From an uncultured Flavonifractor sp. (GTDB taxonomy: Bacteria; Bacillota; Clostridia; Oscillospirales; Oscillospiraceae): a stretch of 64,000 nt of DNA. The stretch is taken from assembly GCA_947384055.1 (NCBI GenBank), contig CANDFO010000003.1, positions 11,754 through 75,753 of the forward strand. Reading direction: 5' to 3'. Shown here one piece after another: positions 42,268 to 50,577 of the stretch. The first letter of the stretch is position 1. Every line of letters starts with the position of its first letter. The notes below the pieces were generated by a model that saw only the letters and a list, made by a program, of their open reading frames with translations, was not told where the DNA came from and ran no database searches. Position numbers and translations under genes: made by a program.

Positions 42268-43038
42268 TCACTTCTGAACAGCCTGTCCATTGTGTTCCAT
42301 CAGCTCCCGGGCCAGCTGGTCATATGCTTCCGTACCCCGGGAAAATGCGTCGTAAGCTGATACGGGCTTGCCGTGACTGGGGGCCTCGCTGAGGCGCACG
42401 TTGCGGGGAATCACTGTGGCATAGACCTGACCGGGAAAATGGCGCTTGACCTCTTCGGACACCTGCATAGACAGGTTGGTTCGGCCGTCGTACATCGTCA
42501 GCACCACCCCCTCCAGGCTGATTCCGGGATTCAAAGAGCGTTTTACAATACGGATGGTGGAAAGCAGGTCGCTGAGCCCCTCCAGGGCATAGTACTCACA
42601 TTGAACCGGTACCAGCACCGTGTCTGCCGCGCACAGGGCGTTGACAGTCAGCATCTCCAGCGAAGGAGGACAGTCCACAAAAATGTAGTCATAATCCCCT
42701 TGAAGCTCCTCTAAAGCAGTCCGCAGACGGTATTCCCTCCCCTCCATAGAGATCATCTCTATGGAAGCGCCTGCCAAAGCCTTGCTGGACGGGAGTACAT
42801 CTCCATAGGGAGTAGAGACCACAGCTTTTCGTGGGCCGGCGCCGTTGAGCAACAGGTCATACACGTTGGGAGAGGCGGTCTTGTCCACGCCAAAGCCGGA
42901 AGTGGTATTAGCCTGGGGGTCAAAATCACAGGCCAGTACCCGGCATCCAAGATTTTTCAGGGCCGCAGACAGATTAACACAGGTGGTTGTCTTGCCTACG
43001 CCGCCCTTTTGATTTACGATTGCAATGGTCTTTGCCAT
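42268..43038 (-). CDS. parA: Chromosome-partitioning ATPase ParA/Soj
   Basis: ParA is a Walker-type ATPase that binds DNA nonspecifically, works with ParB in origin segregation and can control DnaA. The start is at the ATG at 43038 (MAKTIAIVNQKGGVGKTTTC), which includes the deviant Walker A KGGVGKTT. The 256-residue length, DYIFVDCPPSLEMLT and RTNLSMQVSEEVKRHF fit the Soj type without an N-terminal regulatory domain. AGGTG stands five bases before the start. Confidence 0.95.
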   Translation of the reverse strand: MAKTIAIVNQKGGVGKTTTCVNLSAALKNLGCRVLACDFDPQANTTSGFGVDKTASPNVYDLLLNGAGPRKAVVSTPYGDVLPSSKALAGASIEMISMEGREYRLRTALEELQGDYDYIFVDCPPSLEMLTVNALCAADTVLVPVQCEYYALEGLSDLLSTIRIVKRSLNPGISLEGVVLTMYDGRTNLSMQVSEEVKRHFPGQVYATVIPRNVRLSEAPSHGKPVSAYDAFSRGTEAYDQLARELMEHNGQAVQK

Positions 43039-43177
43039 AACACACCTGTCCTCTTTCCTTTCTCTGTATGGGAACAAGCTCTATTATAATGCTGGCAGGC
43101 AGGTAAAGCAAGACCATTCGTTCAAAATAATTCCCAATCTGGATCCATTGCTTTATGGAGCTTACCTCTTTCCTGAT

Positions 43178-43193
43178 TGTTTCACGTGAAACA
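43178..43193. promoter_or_regulatory. parS site 2
   Basis: TGTTTCACGTGAAACA, identical to sites 1 and 3, upstream of parA. Confidence 0.95.
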
Positions 43194-43252
43194 GAGTATC
43201 TGTCACCGGCATACCTGAAAACAACAGACTTCAGCGGTCAAAAAAGCGCGGA

Positions 43253-43268
43253 TGTTTCACGTGAAACA
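43253..43268. promoter_or_regulatory. parS site 3
   Basis: TGTTTCACGTGAAACA lies inside a longer perfect 26-base palindrome (43248-43273, outer arms GCGGA/TCCGC), 75 bases from site 2. Confidence 0.95.
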
Positions 43269-43357
43269 TCCGCAAAAACAAGGAGGAAAGAAAATTCCGG
43301 ATGGAGTCCCCTATACCAAAAAACAGGGCGCTCCTCCATATCACAGAAAAACTCTAA

Positions 43358-44170
43358 TTAAATTCGCATCTGCTTGGGAATACGGATGGTCAAAAGAATG
43401 GAGTCCGCCGTCTCCTGCCGGTCACAGGCGGCATCCACCCCCGCGCTCTTCATAATGGAAAGGCCCTTGGTGACAGTGTTCAAAAACAGCCGTACATCCC
43501 GGACAATATAAGATGGCTTTCGCCGGGGCGGGGGGACGGGGTCCGTCAAAAGCTCCTCCACCAGCTCCTCCGTCTGGCTGACTGTCAGGCCACGCTCCAC
43601 CAAAGTCCGTGCCGCTTCCAGCCGAAGCGCTGTGTCCTCAATCCGCAGCAGTGCCCGGGCATGACGCTCCGTACACCCGTGCTCCCGCAAAAGGGACAGC
43701 ACCTCTGGCGCCAGCCGTAGAAGCCGCAGCTTGTTTGCCACCGCAGATTGAGACTTTCCAATACGGCGGGCCGCCTCCTCCTGGGAAAGCCCATAGGTCT
43801 GGATCAGCTTTGCTAAAGCAGCGGCCTCTTCTACAAAATCCAAATCCCGGCGCTGGAGATTTTCCACCAGCGCCAGCAGAGAGGAGCCCTCGCTGTCCAC
43901 CGTCACAACAATACAGGGCACCTGCGACAGGCCCGCCAGCTTGGAAGCCCGCAGACGGCGTTCACCGGAAACCAGCTCATAGCCGCCGGGAATCCGACGG
44001 ACAGACAGAGGCTGTAGAACGCCATGCTCCCGAATACTGGCGGAAAGTTCCTCCAGACCTTCCGGTGAAAAATCCCGTCTGGGCTGGTCCGGATTGGGAG
44101 TGATGGACCCGATCGGCAAAAACAGGACCCGGCCGCTTTCAAACAGACCTTTTCTATGCAGTAAACTCAT
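43358..44170 (-). CDS. noc: Nucleoid occlusion factor Noc (second ParB-type protein)
   Basis: The 270-residue product is a ParB paralogue: GERRLRASKLAG (CTP site), a helix-turn-helix YGLSQEEAARRIGKSQSAVA and a C-terminal dimer domain. Its short N-terminus MSLLHRKGLFESGRV looks amphipathic, as in Noc, which ties DNA to the membrane and blocks division over the nucleoid. It lacks the ParA-contact box of ParB. AAGAGGAGG precedes the ATG. Position next to parAB matches the noc-soj-spo0J order. A duplicate ParB is the alternative call. Confidence 0.82.
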   Translation of the reverse strand: MSLLHRKGLFESGRVLFLPIGSITPNPDQPRRDFSPEGLEELSASIREHGVLQPLSVRRIPGGYELVSGERRLRASKLAGLSQVPCIVVTVDSEGSSLLALVENLQRRDLDFVEEAAALAKLIQTYGLSQEEAARRIGKSQSAVANKLRLLRLAPEVLSLLREHGCTERHARALLRIEDTALRLEAARTLVERGLTVSQTEELVEELLTDPVPPPRRKPSYIVRDVRLFLNTVTKGLSIMKSAGVDAACDRQETADSILLTIRIPKQMRI

Positions 44171-44303
44171 GATCGGTCCTCCTCTTATGTATGGGAAATA
44201 CTGGTAATATCTATATAGTAGCACAGATTTCCGCAAAACAAGGCGGAAGCTGTCGTTCGGGAAATATTTTTTCTGACCTGCAACCGCAATTCTGTCCGGC
44301 GTC

Positions 44304-44340
44304 AAAAAACATGCCCTGTCCCATATTGGGACAGGGCATG
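44304..44340 (-). terminator. Terminator of the M23 peptidase gene
   Basis: CATGCCCTGTCCCA (44310-44323) and TGGGACAGGGCATG (44327-44340) form a perfect 14-pair stem. On the minus strand it is followed by TTTTTT. It lies 17 bases after the peptidase stop. Confidence 0.92.
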
Positions 44341-44356
44341 GCCAAATTGAATGATG

Positions 44357-45871
44357 TCAGCTCAGATAGGCCAGAGGATTTACCGAAGTGCCGCCGATTT
44401 TAACCTCAAAGTGGCAGTGATTTCCCGTAGAGCGGCCGGTACTGCCTACCCGCGCAATGGTCTGCCCCTGGTACACATGGTCTCCCGCGGAAACCAGAAT
44501 ACTGGAGCAGTGTCCATAATAGGTCTGCTTGCCGTTGCCGTGGTCCACAATTACCAGATTGCCATAACTCCAGTTGTATCCGGTGGCGCGGCCCGCGAAG
44601 GTAACGGTTCCGCCGTCAGCGGCGGCGATGCCGGTGCCATAGGCGGTGGCAATATCAATGCCGCCGTGATAGCTGTAGGAGCCGAAGATGGAGCGATAGC
44701 CAAAGCGGGAGGTAATATGTCCATATACCGGCCAGATAAAGTATCCGTTGGGATACCAGGAGGGTCGTACTTTGGTTCCCACCGCAATTACCCGCGTGGT
44801 AGGCTCGCTGAGCGTTTCGCTCTCCAAAATTTCCCGGTCCTGTTCCCTGCCGTTAACATAGGTCACATCAGCCGTTACCAGAGCTTCACCGGGTATGCCC
44901 GCCTCAATAACCCGGGTTTCCCCCTGATACATGGAGCTGTCCTCCAGCTGTTCCACCGGACACTCGATAGGCTCATGATAGGTCAAACGGTCTACGGTCG
45001 TTACCGACAGGAAAGGAATTTCCTCCCGAATGTTCAGCAGCTGGCCAATATGGATCAGGTCAATATTGATATCGGGGTTCAGTTCCTGCATCTCCCGAAC
45101 TGTCATGCCATTGTCCAGGGCAATCTGCATAAAGGTATCGCCCTTGACTACCTCATAGGTAGTCTGACCGTTGGTATTTTCCGTCAGTTGGGCAAACATG
45201 GCCTCCAGATCCAGGTTGACGTCCGTGGGCGTATACTCCTGAAAGACCGTCACCCGGGAGGTAAAGTCGGAAGAAACGGTATTCTCCGTCACATAAGGGG
45301 CCTTTACCTCTTTCAGCAGTTCCTCCAAGCTGCTCTCTTCCAGCGCCGCACCAATGAACTGACCGTCTACCTTCAGCACATAACTGCTCATGATCTCATC
45401 AATCTGATGGAAGAGATATTCCTCAATCTCACGCACATCGGTAAGCTCTCCACGTTCAGAGAGCGCAAAGTCAAAGGCTGGCTCCCCTTCCAGTACATAG
45501 CCGCGGCCAAGAATGCTCTCCGCCCTGGCTTCTACCCGGTCCACGACTTCCTCAAAAACCTGTGGATTCCGGACCACACCCAGAGGCACGCCGTCCATTG
45601 TCACCGCATAGCTGGGTGTATACACCGTGCTTACTACCGCGGCCACGCCCACTACCGCCGCCACCGCGAAAAAATGCACCGGGTTGACCAGGCGGCGGCC
45701 TCCCGCCGTAGCCTCATCCAACTTTAAGCGCAGGTTTTTTATTGCCTGCCGCAGGGCTTCGGCGCCTTCCTCCCACCGTTCTTTCCAGTGTACAGCGGAC
45801 TCAGGCAGGTCCGGCGCGGCGTTTGGTCTTCTCCTCACAGGGGAATTAGGCTGATATAGGATTTCATCCAT
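44357..45871 (-). CDS. M23 (LytM-type) peptidoglycan endopeptidase with LysM and G5 domains
   Basis: The roughly 504-residue product (start MDEILYQPNSPVRRRP) has a cytosolic N-terminus and one membrane segment near residue 75. An external region follows, then a LysM (YEVVKGDTFMQIALDNGMTV), a G5 domain (about 325-400, ending TTRVIAVGTKV) and a C-terminal M23 domain. The M23 metal ligands lie in SRFGYRS, HGGIDIATAYG and GNHCHFEVK. It likely cuts peptide cross-links in the wall; G5 and LysM bind glycan. A WalR-type site lies in its upstream region, fitting control by the wall-stress system. It has its own terminator. Confidence 0.92.
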   Translation of the reverse strand: MDEILYQPNSPVRRRPNAAPDLPESAVHWKERWEEGAEALRQAIKNLRLKLDEATAGGRRLVNPVHFFAVAAVVGVAAVVSTVYTPSYAVTMDGVPLGVVRNPQVFEEVVDRVEARAESILGRGYVLEGEPAFDFALSERGELTDVREIEEYLFHQIDEIMSSYVLKVDGQFIGAALEESSLEELLKEVKAPYVTENTVSSDFTSRVTVFQEYTPTDVNLDLEAMFAQLTENTNGQTTYEVVKGDTFMQIALDNGMTVREMQELNPDINIDLIHIGQLLNIREEIPFLSVTTVDRLTYHEPIECPVEQLEDSSMYQGETRVIEAGIPGEALVTADVTYVNGREQDREILESETLSEPTTRVIAVGTKVRPSWYPNGYFIWPVYGHITSRFGYRSIFGSYSYHGGIDIATAYGTGIAAADGGTVTFAGRATGYNWSYGNLVIVDHGNGKQTYYGHCSSILVSAGDHVYQGQTIARVGSTGRSTGNHCHFEVKIGGTSVNPLAYLS

Positions 45872-45903
45872 TTGGAGGGCCGCCTCCTTTATCTCTATTA
45901 TCA

Positions 45904-45957
45904 TTCTGTAATATTTAAATTGTAACAAGTCTGTAATAATGATTACAAAAGGTTACA
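45904..45957 (-). promoter_or_regulatory. Promoter region of the M23 gene with WalR-like TGTAA boxes
   Basis: Four TGTAA-type hexamers lie in 54 bases. TGTAAC (45921-45926) and TGTAAT (45932-45937) are spaced by exactly five bases, matching the known WalR box TGTWAH-N5-TGTWAH. TGTAAT and ATTACA (45942-45947) also make an inverted repeat. On the minus strand GATAAT (45908-45903) could be the -10, with TTACAA (45931-45926 region, 17 bases away) as a weak -35, as expected for an activated promoter. Confidence 0.5.
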
Positions 45958-46166
45958 ATCAATATATTACACGCAATTCCCCCTTCCGTCAAGTCTTTTC
46001 TCTAAACCCGAACAGAAAAAAACCAGGGCCTTGTTTCCCCGGCGTTAACAGGGTAGTATATGCTTCAGCAAGAGTACTTCCACAAAGAGACAATGCCCAG
46101 CTAAAAACTCAAAAACCCCGCCGGACCCGCGCTGTCGGGGATTTGTCTGAAAGAAAAGAAACCAAA
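45958..46166. other. Intergenic stretch between the M23 gene and rnhA
   Basis: No gene is supported. The stretch holds a weak stem (CCCCG/CGGGG near 46114-46139) and AT-rich sequence next to the M23 promoter. Confidence 0.3.
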
Positions 46167-46197
46167 GTTCGACCTGCCCTGGCGGGGCAGGTCGAAC
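46167..46197 (-). terminator. Hairpin after rnhA
   Basis: GTTCGACCTGCCC (46167-46179) pairs exactly with GGGCAGGTCGAAC (46185-46197). On the minus strand it is followed by TTTGGTTTCTTTTC, an interrupted T-run, so it is an acceptable terminator for the rnhA transcript. Confidence 0.65.
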
Positions 46198-46216
46198 TCA
46201 GCGAACTTTTCGGCGG

Positions 46217-46660
46217 TCAGTCCTTTTTAAATTTTTTGCTTTCCGCTACGGCCAGTTCGTCACAGCGGTTGTTAAATTCATTTTGGGCATGGCCCTTGAC
46301 CCAGTGCAGACGCACCGTATGCCGGGCGCACAGCTCCAGCAGCCTCTCCCAGAGATCCGGGTTTAAAGCAGGTTTTTTGTCCGGCTTGATCCATCCGCGC
46401 TTCCGCCAACCTTCCGCCCAGCCCTTTTGAAGAGCGTCAATTACATACTTGGAATCAGAATAGAGCTCTACCTCACAGGGTGTTTTCAGCGCCTCCAGCG
46501 CCGCGATCACCCCTGTCAGCTCCATCCGGTTATTGGTGGTGGAGGGCGCTCCGCCGGAGAGCTCCTTCTGATGCTCCCCATATTGGAGAATAGCGCCCCA
46601 GCCGCCGGGCCCCGGATTGCCGGAACAGGCCCCGTCCGTGTAAATGGTCACATGTTTCAT
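46217..46660 (-). CDS. rnhA: Ribonuclease HI
   Basis: RNase HI cuts RNA in RNA-DNA hybrids such as primers and R-loops. The 147-residue product has all catalytic residues: Asp9 (YTDGACSGNPG), Glu47 (NNRMELTG), Asp69 (LYSDSKYV), His124 (VKGHAQNEF) and Asp134 (CDELAV). It also has the basic handle region (GWAEGWRKRGW) of the E. coli-like form. AGGAT stands seven bases before the ATG. It follows the lipoprotein gene by 5 bases. Confidence 0.96.
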   Translation of the reverse strand: MKHVTIYTDGACSGNPGPGGWGAILQYGEHQKELSGGAPSTTNNRMELTGVIAALEALKTPCEVELYSDSKYVIDALQKGWAEGWRKRGWIKPDKKPALNPDLWERLLELCARHTVRLHWVKGHAQNEFNNRCDELAVAESKKFKKD

Positions 46661-46665
46661 AGGCG

Positions 46666-47706
46666 CTATCCTACAATATAGTCATTATAATCAGAGATTA
46701 GGTCCGAATAATTCATCTCCAAAAATTCCAGGCTTCCCGAAATATCTTTTCCATTTCCGGCATACTGCATAGCCTCTTCCACATAACTGACAATGCCATT
46801 CACATGGACCTGATACGTGCGGAAAAACTGATATTTCAAGTCATCTTCATTCATATAATTCAGCTTTTCGGTTTTTTGCCGCTGCTCTTTATCCCCCAGT
46901 GCCTCCAGCAGCAGCGCTCCCGTATCCGCTACCTGCCCGGCGGCGGCGCTCAGTTCATCCATATTCATGGGAATAATCTGCTCACCGCTGATATTTCCCT
47001 CCGCGCAAGCCACCGCATAGAAATCTGCCGCATTTTTCAGCAAAATATTGGTATAATAGGCGATCATCTCATTATTTTCCCGCATTCTGTCCAGCTCTTC
47101 CTCCTGGAAAGACTCATCCAGAAGGCTCAGCTGGTTATCCGCCTCGGCCAAGGCAGCAAGAAAGGGGTCAATTGTAGGCAGCAGCGCCGCGTGGAGCTCT
47201 GCCGCCTTTGCCAGGCCGTCCTCCCGCCAGTCCCCACTGCGGGCGTAGCTGGCAATGGCCAGCAGCGCCTCCTCATTGCTCTTGGCCAGCGGTATCAGCG
47301 CCTTCATTGCGGCATCCATGTCCGGATATTCCGGCTCCTCCTCCGCCAGCTCTAGGCAGGTATCCATCCGCTTGGTCGGGTCTCCGATGGCCGTGCCGAC
47401 GCTCATCTGTATATCGCCGTACTCCCCGCCGTCCAGCACAGCGAACTCCTCCTGATAGGCCACTACCGCGAAATATTTATTCAGATACTCCACATTATCA
47501 TAGAGATAATTCAGCGTATCCAGATAGGTGTTAAACTTATAATAGTTCGGGGTATCCGGCTCCGGTGTGGCCGTCGGCGCCGCTGTTGGAGCCGGCGTGG
47601 GCGCCTTCGTCTCCCTGGGAGCGGCAGCATCCCCGCAGCCGCTCAGTACCATCGACGCCGCCAGACCAAGGGCCAGCGCCTGGACAAAAAGTGTTTTCTT
47701 TTTCAC
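46666..47706 (-). CDS. DUF3829-type lipoprotein, unknown function
   Basis: The 346-residue product has a lipoprotein signal (lipobox LSGC, Cys24), a Pro/Thr/Ala linker and an all-helical domain (YYKFNTYLDTLNYLYDNVEY; MNYSDLISDYNDYIVG at the end). It resembles the DUF3829/YiiG group of surface lipoproteins, whose role is unknown. Its start overlaps the stop of the upstream SHOCT gene by 4 bases (ATGA), so the pair is probably coupled. It lies 5 bases before rnhA, placing it in a gyrA-linked transcript. Confidence 0.72.
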   Translation of the reverse strand: MKKKTLFVQALALGLAASMVLSGCGDAAAPRETKAPTPAPTAAPTATPEPDTPNYYKFNTYLDTLNYLYDNVEYLNKYFAVVAYQEEFAVLDGGEYGDIQMSVGTAIGDPTKRMDTCLELAEEEPEYPDMDAAMKALIPLAKSNEEALLAIASYARSGDWREDGLAKAAELHAALLPTIDPFLAALAEADNQLSLLDESFQEEELDRMRENNEMIAYYTNILLKNAADFYAVACAEGNISGEQIIPMNMDELSAAAGQVADTGALLLEALGDKEQRQKTEKLNYMNEDDLKYQFFRTYQVHVNGIVSYVEEAMQYAGNGKDISGSLEFLEMNYSDLISDYNDYIVG

Positions 47707-47984
47707 GATGACCTTCTCCTTGTCTGCTGTTTTTTTTCTTCGTATTCCTCACGGGTCAGAATCCCCGCCTGGTACAGGGTATCCAGCTGGTCTCCGGAGC
47801 GGCCCGGCGGTCTGCGCTCCTCCCTGCGCTTCCGTCGGGACTCCTTTCTCCTTTTTTGGGCGGCCGCGTCTTTTTTGACCGCCCTGGTTGACACCACCGC
47901 TAAAATTACACAGACTGCCAAGGCCAGTATTTCAACTCCGGCCGGTGTAAACATCCCGATGGTTGAAAAGATCATACTGCCCAT
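47703..47984 (-). CDS. Small membrane protein with C-terminal SHOCT motif
   Basis: The 93-residue product has one membrane segment (AGVEILALAVCVILAVVSTR), a very basic middle (KKDAAAQKRRKESRRKRREE) and a C-terminal SHOCT motif (QLDTLYQAGILTREEYEEKK). SHOCT motifs occur in many membrane-linked proteins and are thought to mediate oligomerisation. It starts 6 bases after the gyrA stop and overlaps the next lipoprotein gene. GGGGAG precedes the ATG. Confidence 0.8.
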   Translation of the reverse strand: MGSMIFSTIGMFTPAGVEILALAVCVILAVVSTRAVKKDAAAQKRRKESRRKRREERRPPGRSGDQLDTLYQAGILTREEYEEKKQQTRRRSS

Positions 47985-47990
47985 AACCGT

Positions 47991-50522
47991 TTACTCCCCT
48001 GTCCGCTCCGGTCCGCCTTCTGCGGCTTCCTCCGTAACAGGCTCCTCTTCCGGCTCCTCATGCTCTGTTCGGGCAAAAGAGATGACCTTTACCCCTTCTT
48101 CCAGATTCATCAGCTTTACACCCTGGGCAGAGCGGCCGTAGGTGCTGATTCCCGACACCGCCATACGGATAATAACGCCTGCGTCGTTGATGACAAGAAT
48201 ATCATCCTCATCGCTGACTACCTTTACGCCTACCACCGGACCGGTCTTTTCCGTCACCTGATAACCCTTCAAACCGTATCCGCCCCGCCTCTGGGGGCCG
48301 TCGGCCCGGATATATTCGTCCATAGCGGTGCGCTTTCCGTAGCCGTTTTCCGTCACCATCAGCACCTGATGCTCCCGTTTGGCCCGGGCCGCGCCGATTA
48401 CATAATCGCCGGGCCGCAGATTGATTCCTTTTACGCCATAGGCGTCCCGGCCCATACACCGCACTTGAGTCTCCAAAAAGGCGATGGACATGCCGTCATG
48501 TGTGGCGATGAGAATACACTGCTCCCCATCGGTTTCCCGCACACAGATCAGATCGTCCCCCTCATCCAGAGTGATACAGCGGATACCCGCTTTTCGGGCG
48601 GTATTGATCACCGAGAGCTGAATACGCTTTACCGTACCGCTGCGCGTCACCATAGTCAGATAGCGATTTTCCGGGAATTCCCGCAGGTGGATCATCGCCG
48701 TTACTTTTTCTCCAGCTTCTACCGGAAGCACATTGCCGATATAGGTGCCCTTGGCCGTTCGGCCCGCCTCCGCAATCTGATAGCCCTTTTTCCGGTGCAC
48801 CCGGCCCTTATTGGTAAAGAACAGAATAAAGTCGTGAGTAGAGGCGGTAAATACCGATTCCACATAGTCCTCTTCTTTCAGAGACTGGGCGGTAATGCCC
48901 TTTCCACCCCGCCGCTGTGCTTTATAGCTGGACACCGGCGTCCGCTTGATGTAACCCGCCGCCGTAAGGGTAAAGACACAGGATTCCTCTTCAATCAGGT
49001 CCTCCACATCCAGGTCGTCCTCAACAAAGGCAATCTCCGTCATACGGTCGTCGCCATATTTGTCCCGGATTTCGAGCAGTTCATCCTTGAGCACCTGCCG
49101 CAGCATAGCCTCATCGCTGAGCAGGCGGTTGAAGTAGGCAATGCGCTCCTCCAGCTCCTTATACTCTGCCTCCAGCTTCTCCCGGTTCAAACCCTGGAGA
49201 GCAATCAGGCGCATATCACAGATGGCCTGAGCCTGTACCTCGTCCAGGGAAAAGCGCTCCATCAGATTGTCCCTGGCATTGTCATAGCTGGTGCGGATAA
49301 TCCGGATGACCTCGTCAATATTGTCCTGGGCGATTAACAGACCCTCCAGCAGATGGGCCCGGTCCTGGGCTTTTTTCAGGTCAAATCTGGTCCGGCGGAG
49401 AATGACTTCCTCCTGGAAAGCCAGATACTCATCTAAAATATGCCGCAGAGAGAGAATTTTCGGCTGGGACTGGTCGTTCACCAGCGCCAGCATATTGATA
49501 GCAAAGGTAGTCTGAAGCTGAGTCTGGGCAAAAAGGCGGTTGAGCACCACTTGGGCGTTGGCGTCTTTTTTCAGCTCAATGACAATGCGCATGCCGTTCC
49601 GGTCGGACTCGTCCCGGATGGCGGAGATACCGTCCAGCCGCTTATCCTCCACCTGGTCGGCCATATTTTTAATCAGCATCCGCTTGTTCACCTGATAGGG
49701 AATTTCAGTGACGATGATACGGACGCGGTTATTGCCGAATTCCTCAAATTCTGTCCGGGCCCGGACCCGAATATGTCCCCGCCCGGTAGCGTAAGCCTGC
49801 CGGATACCCGCCCGGCCCATAATCATGCCGCGGGTGGGGAAGTCAGGACCCTTTACGTGCTCCATCAAATCGTCCAGAGTGGCTTCCGGGTCGTCCAGTA
49901 CACAGATAGCCGCATTGATCACCTCCCGCAGGTTGTGGGGAGGAATGTTGGTGGCCATGCCTACCGCAATGCCGCTGGAACCGTTTACCAACAGATTGGG
50001 AAAGCGGCTGGGCAGTACACGCGGCTCCCTGCGGCTTTCGTCAAAATTGGGGTCCCAATTCACCGTATCCTTTTCAATATCCCGAAGCATTTCCTGGGAA
50101 ATTCTGTCCAGCCGCGCCTCGGTATACCGGTAGGCCGCCGCCGGGTCTCCGTCCACGGAGCCGAAGTTTCCGTGACCGTCTACCAGCGGGTAGCGCATGG
50201 AGAAGTCCTGAGCCAGGCGGACCAGCGCGTCATAGACGCTGGCGTCCCCGTGGGGGTGGTAGCGGCCCAGCACGTCGCCCACGCAGGTAGCCGATTTTTT
50301 AAAAGGCCGGTCATGGGTCAGATTATCCTCATACATGGCATAGAGAATCCGCCGGTGAACCGGCTTCAGGCCGTCCCGCACATCGGGCAGGGCCCGGCCC
50401 TTAATCACGCTCATGGCGTATTCAATATAAGACTGCTCCATCTCCGGCACCAGTGCCGAATGCACAATTTTCTGGTCCGGAAATCGAATCTCTTCCGGGT
50501 CGTATTGGGGTTTTTTTGTCAT
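47991..50522 (-). CDS. gyrA: DNA gyrase subunit A
   Basis: GyrA is the DNA-cutting subunit of gyrase. The ATG at 50522 (MTKKPQYDPEEIRFPDQKI) has AAGGAG upstream; an upstream TTG extension is not needed. The 843-residue protein has the winged-helix cleavage domain with catalytic Tyr133 (YRYTEARL), a coiled-coil tail domain and the C-terminal pinwheel with the GyrA box QRRGGKG. In the quinolone region the sequence is HPHGDASVYDAL: Ala94 stands where E. coli has Ser83, while Asp98 (Asp87) is kept. Confidence 0.97.
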   Translation of the reverse strand: MTKKPQYDPEEIRFPDQKIVHSALVPEMEQSYIEYAMSVIKGRALPDVRDGLKPVHRRILYAMYEDNLTHDRPFKKSATCVGDVLGRYHPHGDASVYDALVRLAQDFSMRYPLVDGHGNFGSVDGDPAAAYRYTEARLDRISQEMLRDIEKDTVNWDPNFDESRREPRVLPSRFPNLLVNGSSGIAVGMATNIPPHNLREVINAAICVLDDPEATLDDLMEHVKGPDFPTRGMIMGRAGIRQAYATGRGHIRVRARTEFEEFGNNRVRIIVTEIPYQVNKRMLIKNMADQVEDKRLDGISAIRDESDRNGMRIVIELKKDANAQVVLNRLFAQTQLQTTFAINMLALVNDQSQPKILSLRHILDEYLAFQEEVILRRTRFDLKKAQDRAHLLEGLLIAQDNIDEVIRIIRTSYDNARDNLMERFSLDEVQAQAICDMRLIALQGLNREKLEAEYKELEERIAYFNRLLSDEAMLRQVLKDELLEIRDKYGDDRMTEIAFVEDDLDVEDLIEEESCVFTLTAAGYIKRTPVSSYKAQRRGGKGITAQSLKEEDYVESVFTASTHDFILFFTNKGRVHRKKGYQIAEAGRTAKGTYIGNVLPVEAGEKVTAMIHLREFPENRYLTMVTRSGTVKRIQLSVINTARKAGIRCITLDEGDDLICVRETDGEQCILIATHDGMSIAFLETQVRCMGRDAYGVKGINLRPGDYVIGAARAKREHQVLMVTENGYGKRTAMDEYIRADGPQRRGGYGLKGYQVTEKTGPVVGVKVVSDEDDILVINDAGVIIRMAVSGISTYGRSAQGVKLMNLEEGVKVISFARTEHEEPEEEPVTEEAAEGGPERTGE

Positions 50523-50577
50523 GCTTCTATATTCTCCTTCTCGTTCCTCCAAAAAGGATATCGAATTGCGCTCCCCA

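Larger units (their letters stand above)
43039..43357. other. noc-parA intergenic region with two parS sites
   Basis: This AT-richer 319-base gap carries two parS sites 75 bases apart and presumably the parA promoter. No convincing -35/-10 pair was singled out. A purine-rich AAGGAGGAAAG at 43281 has no following frame. Confidence 0.5.
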
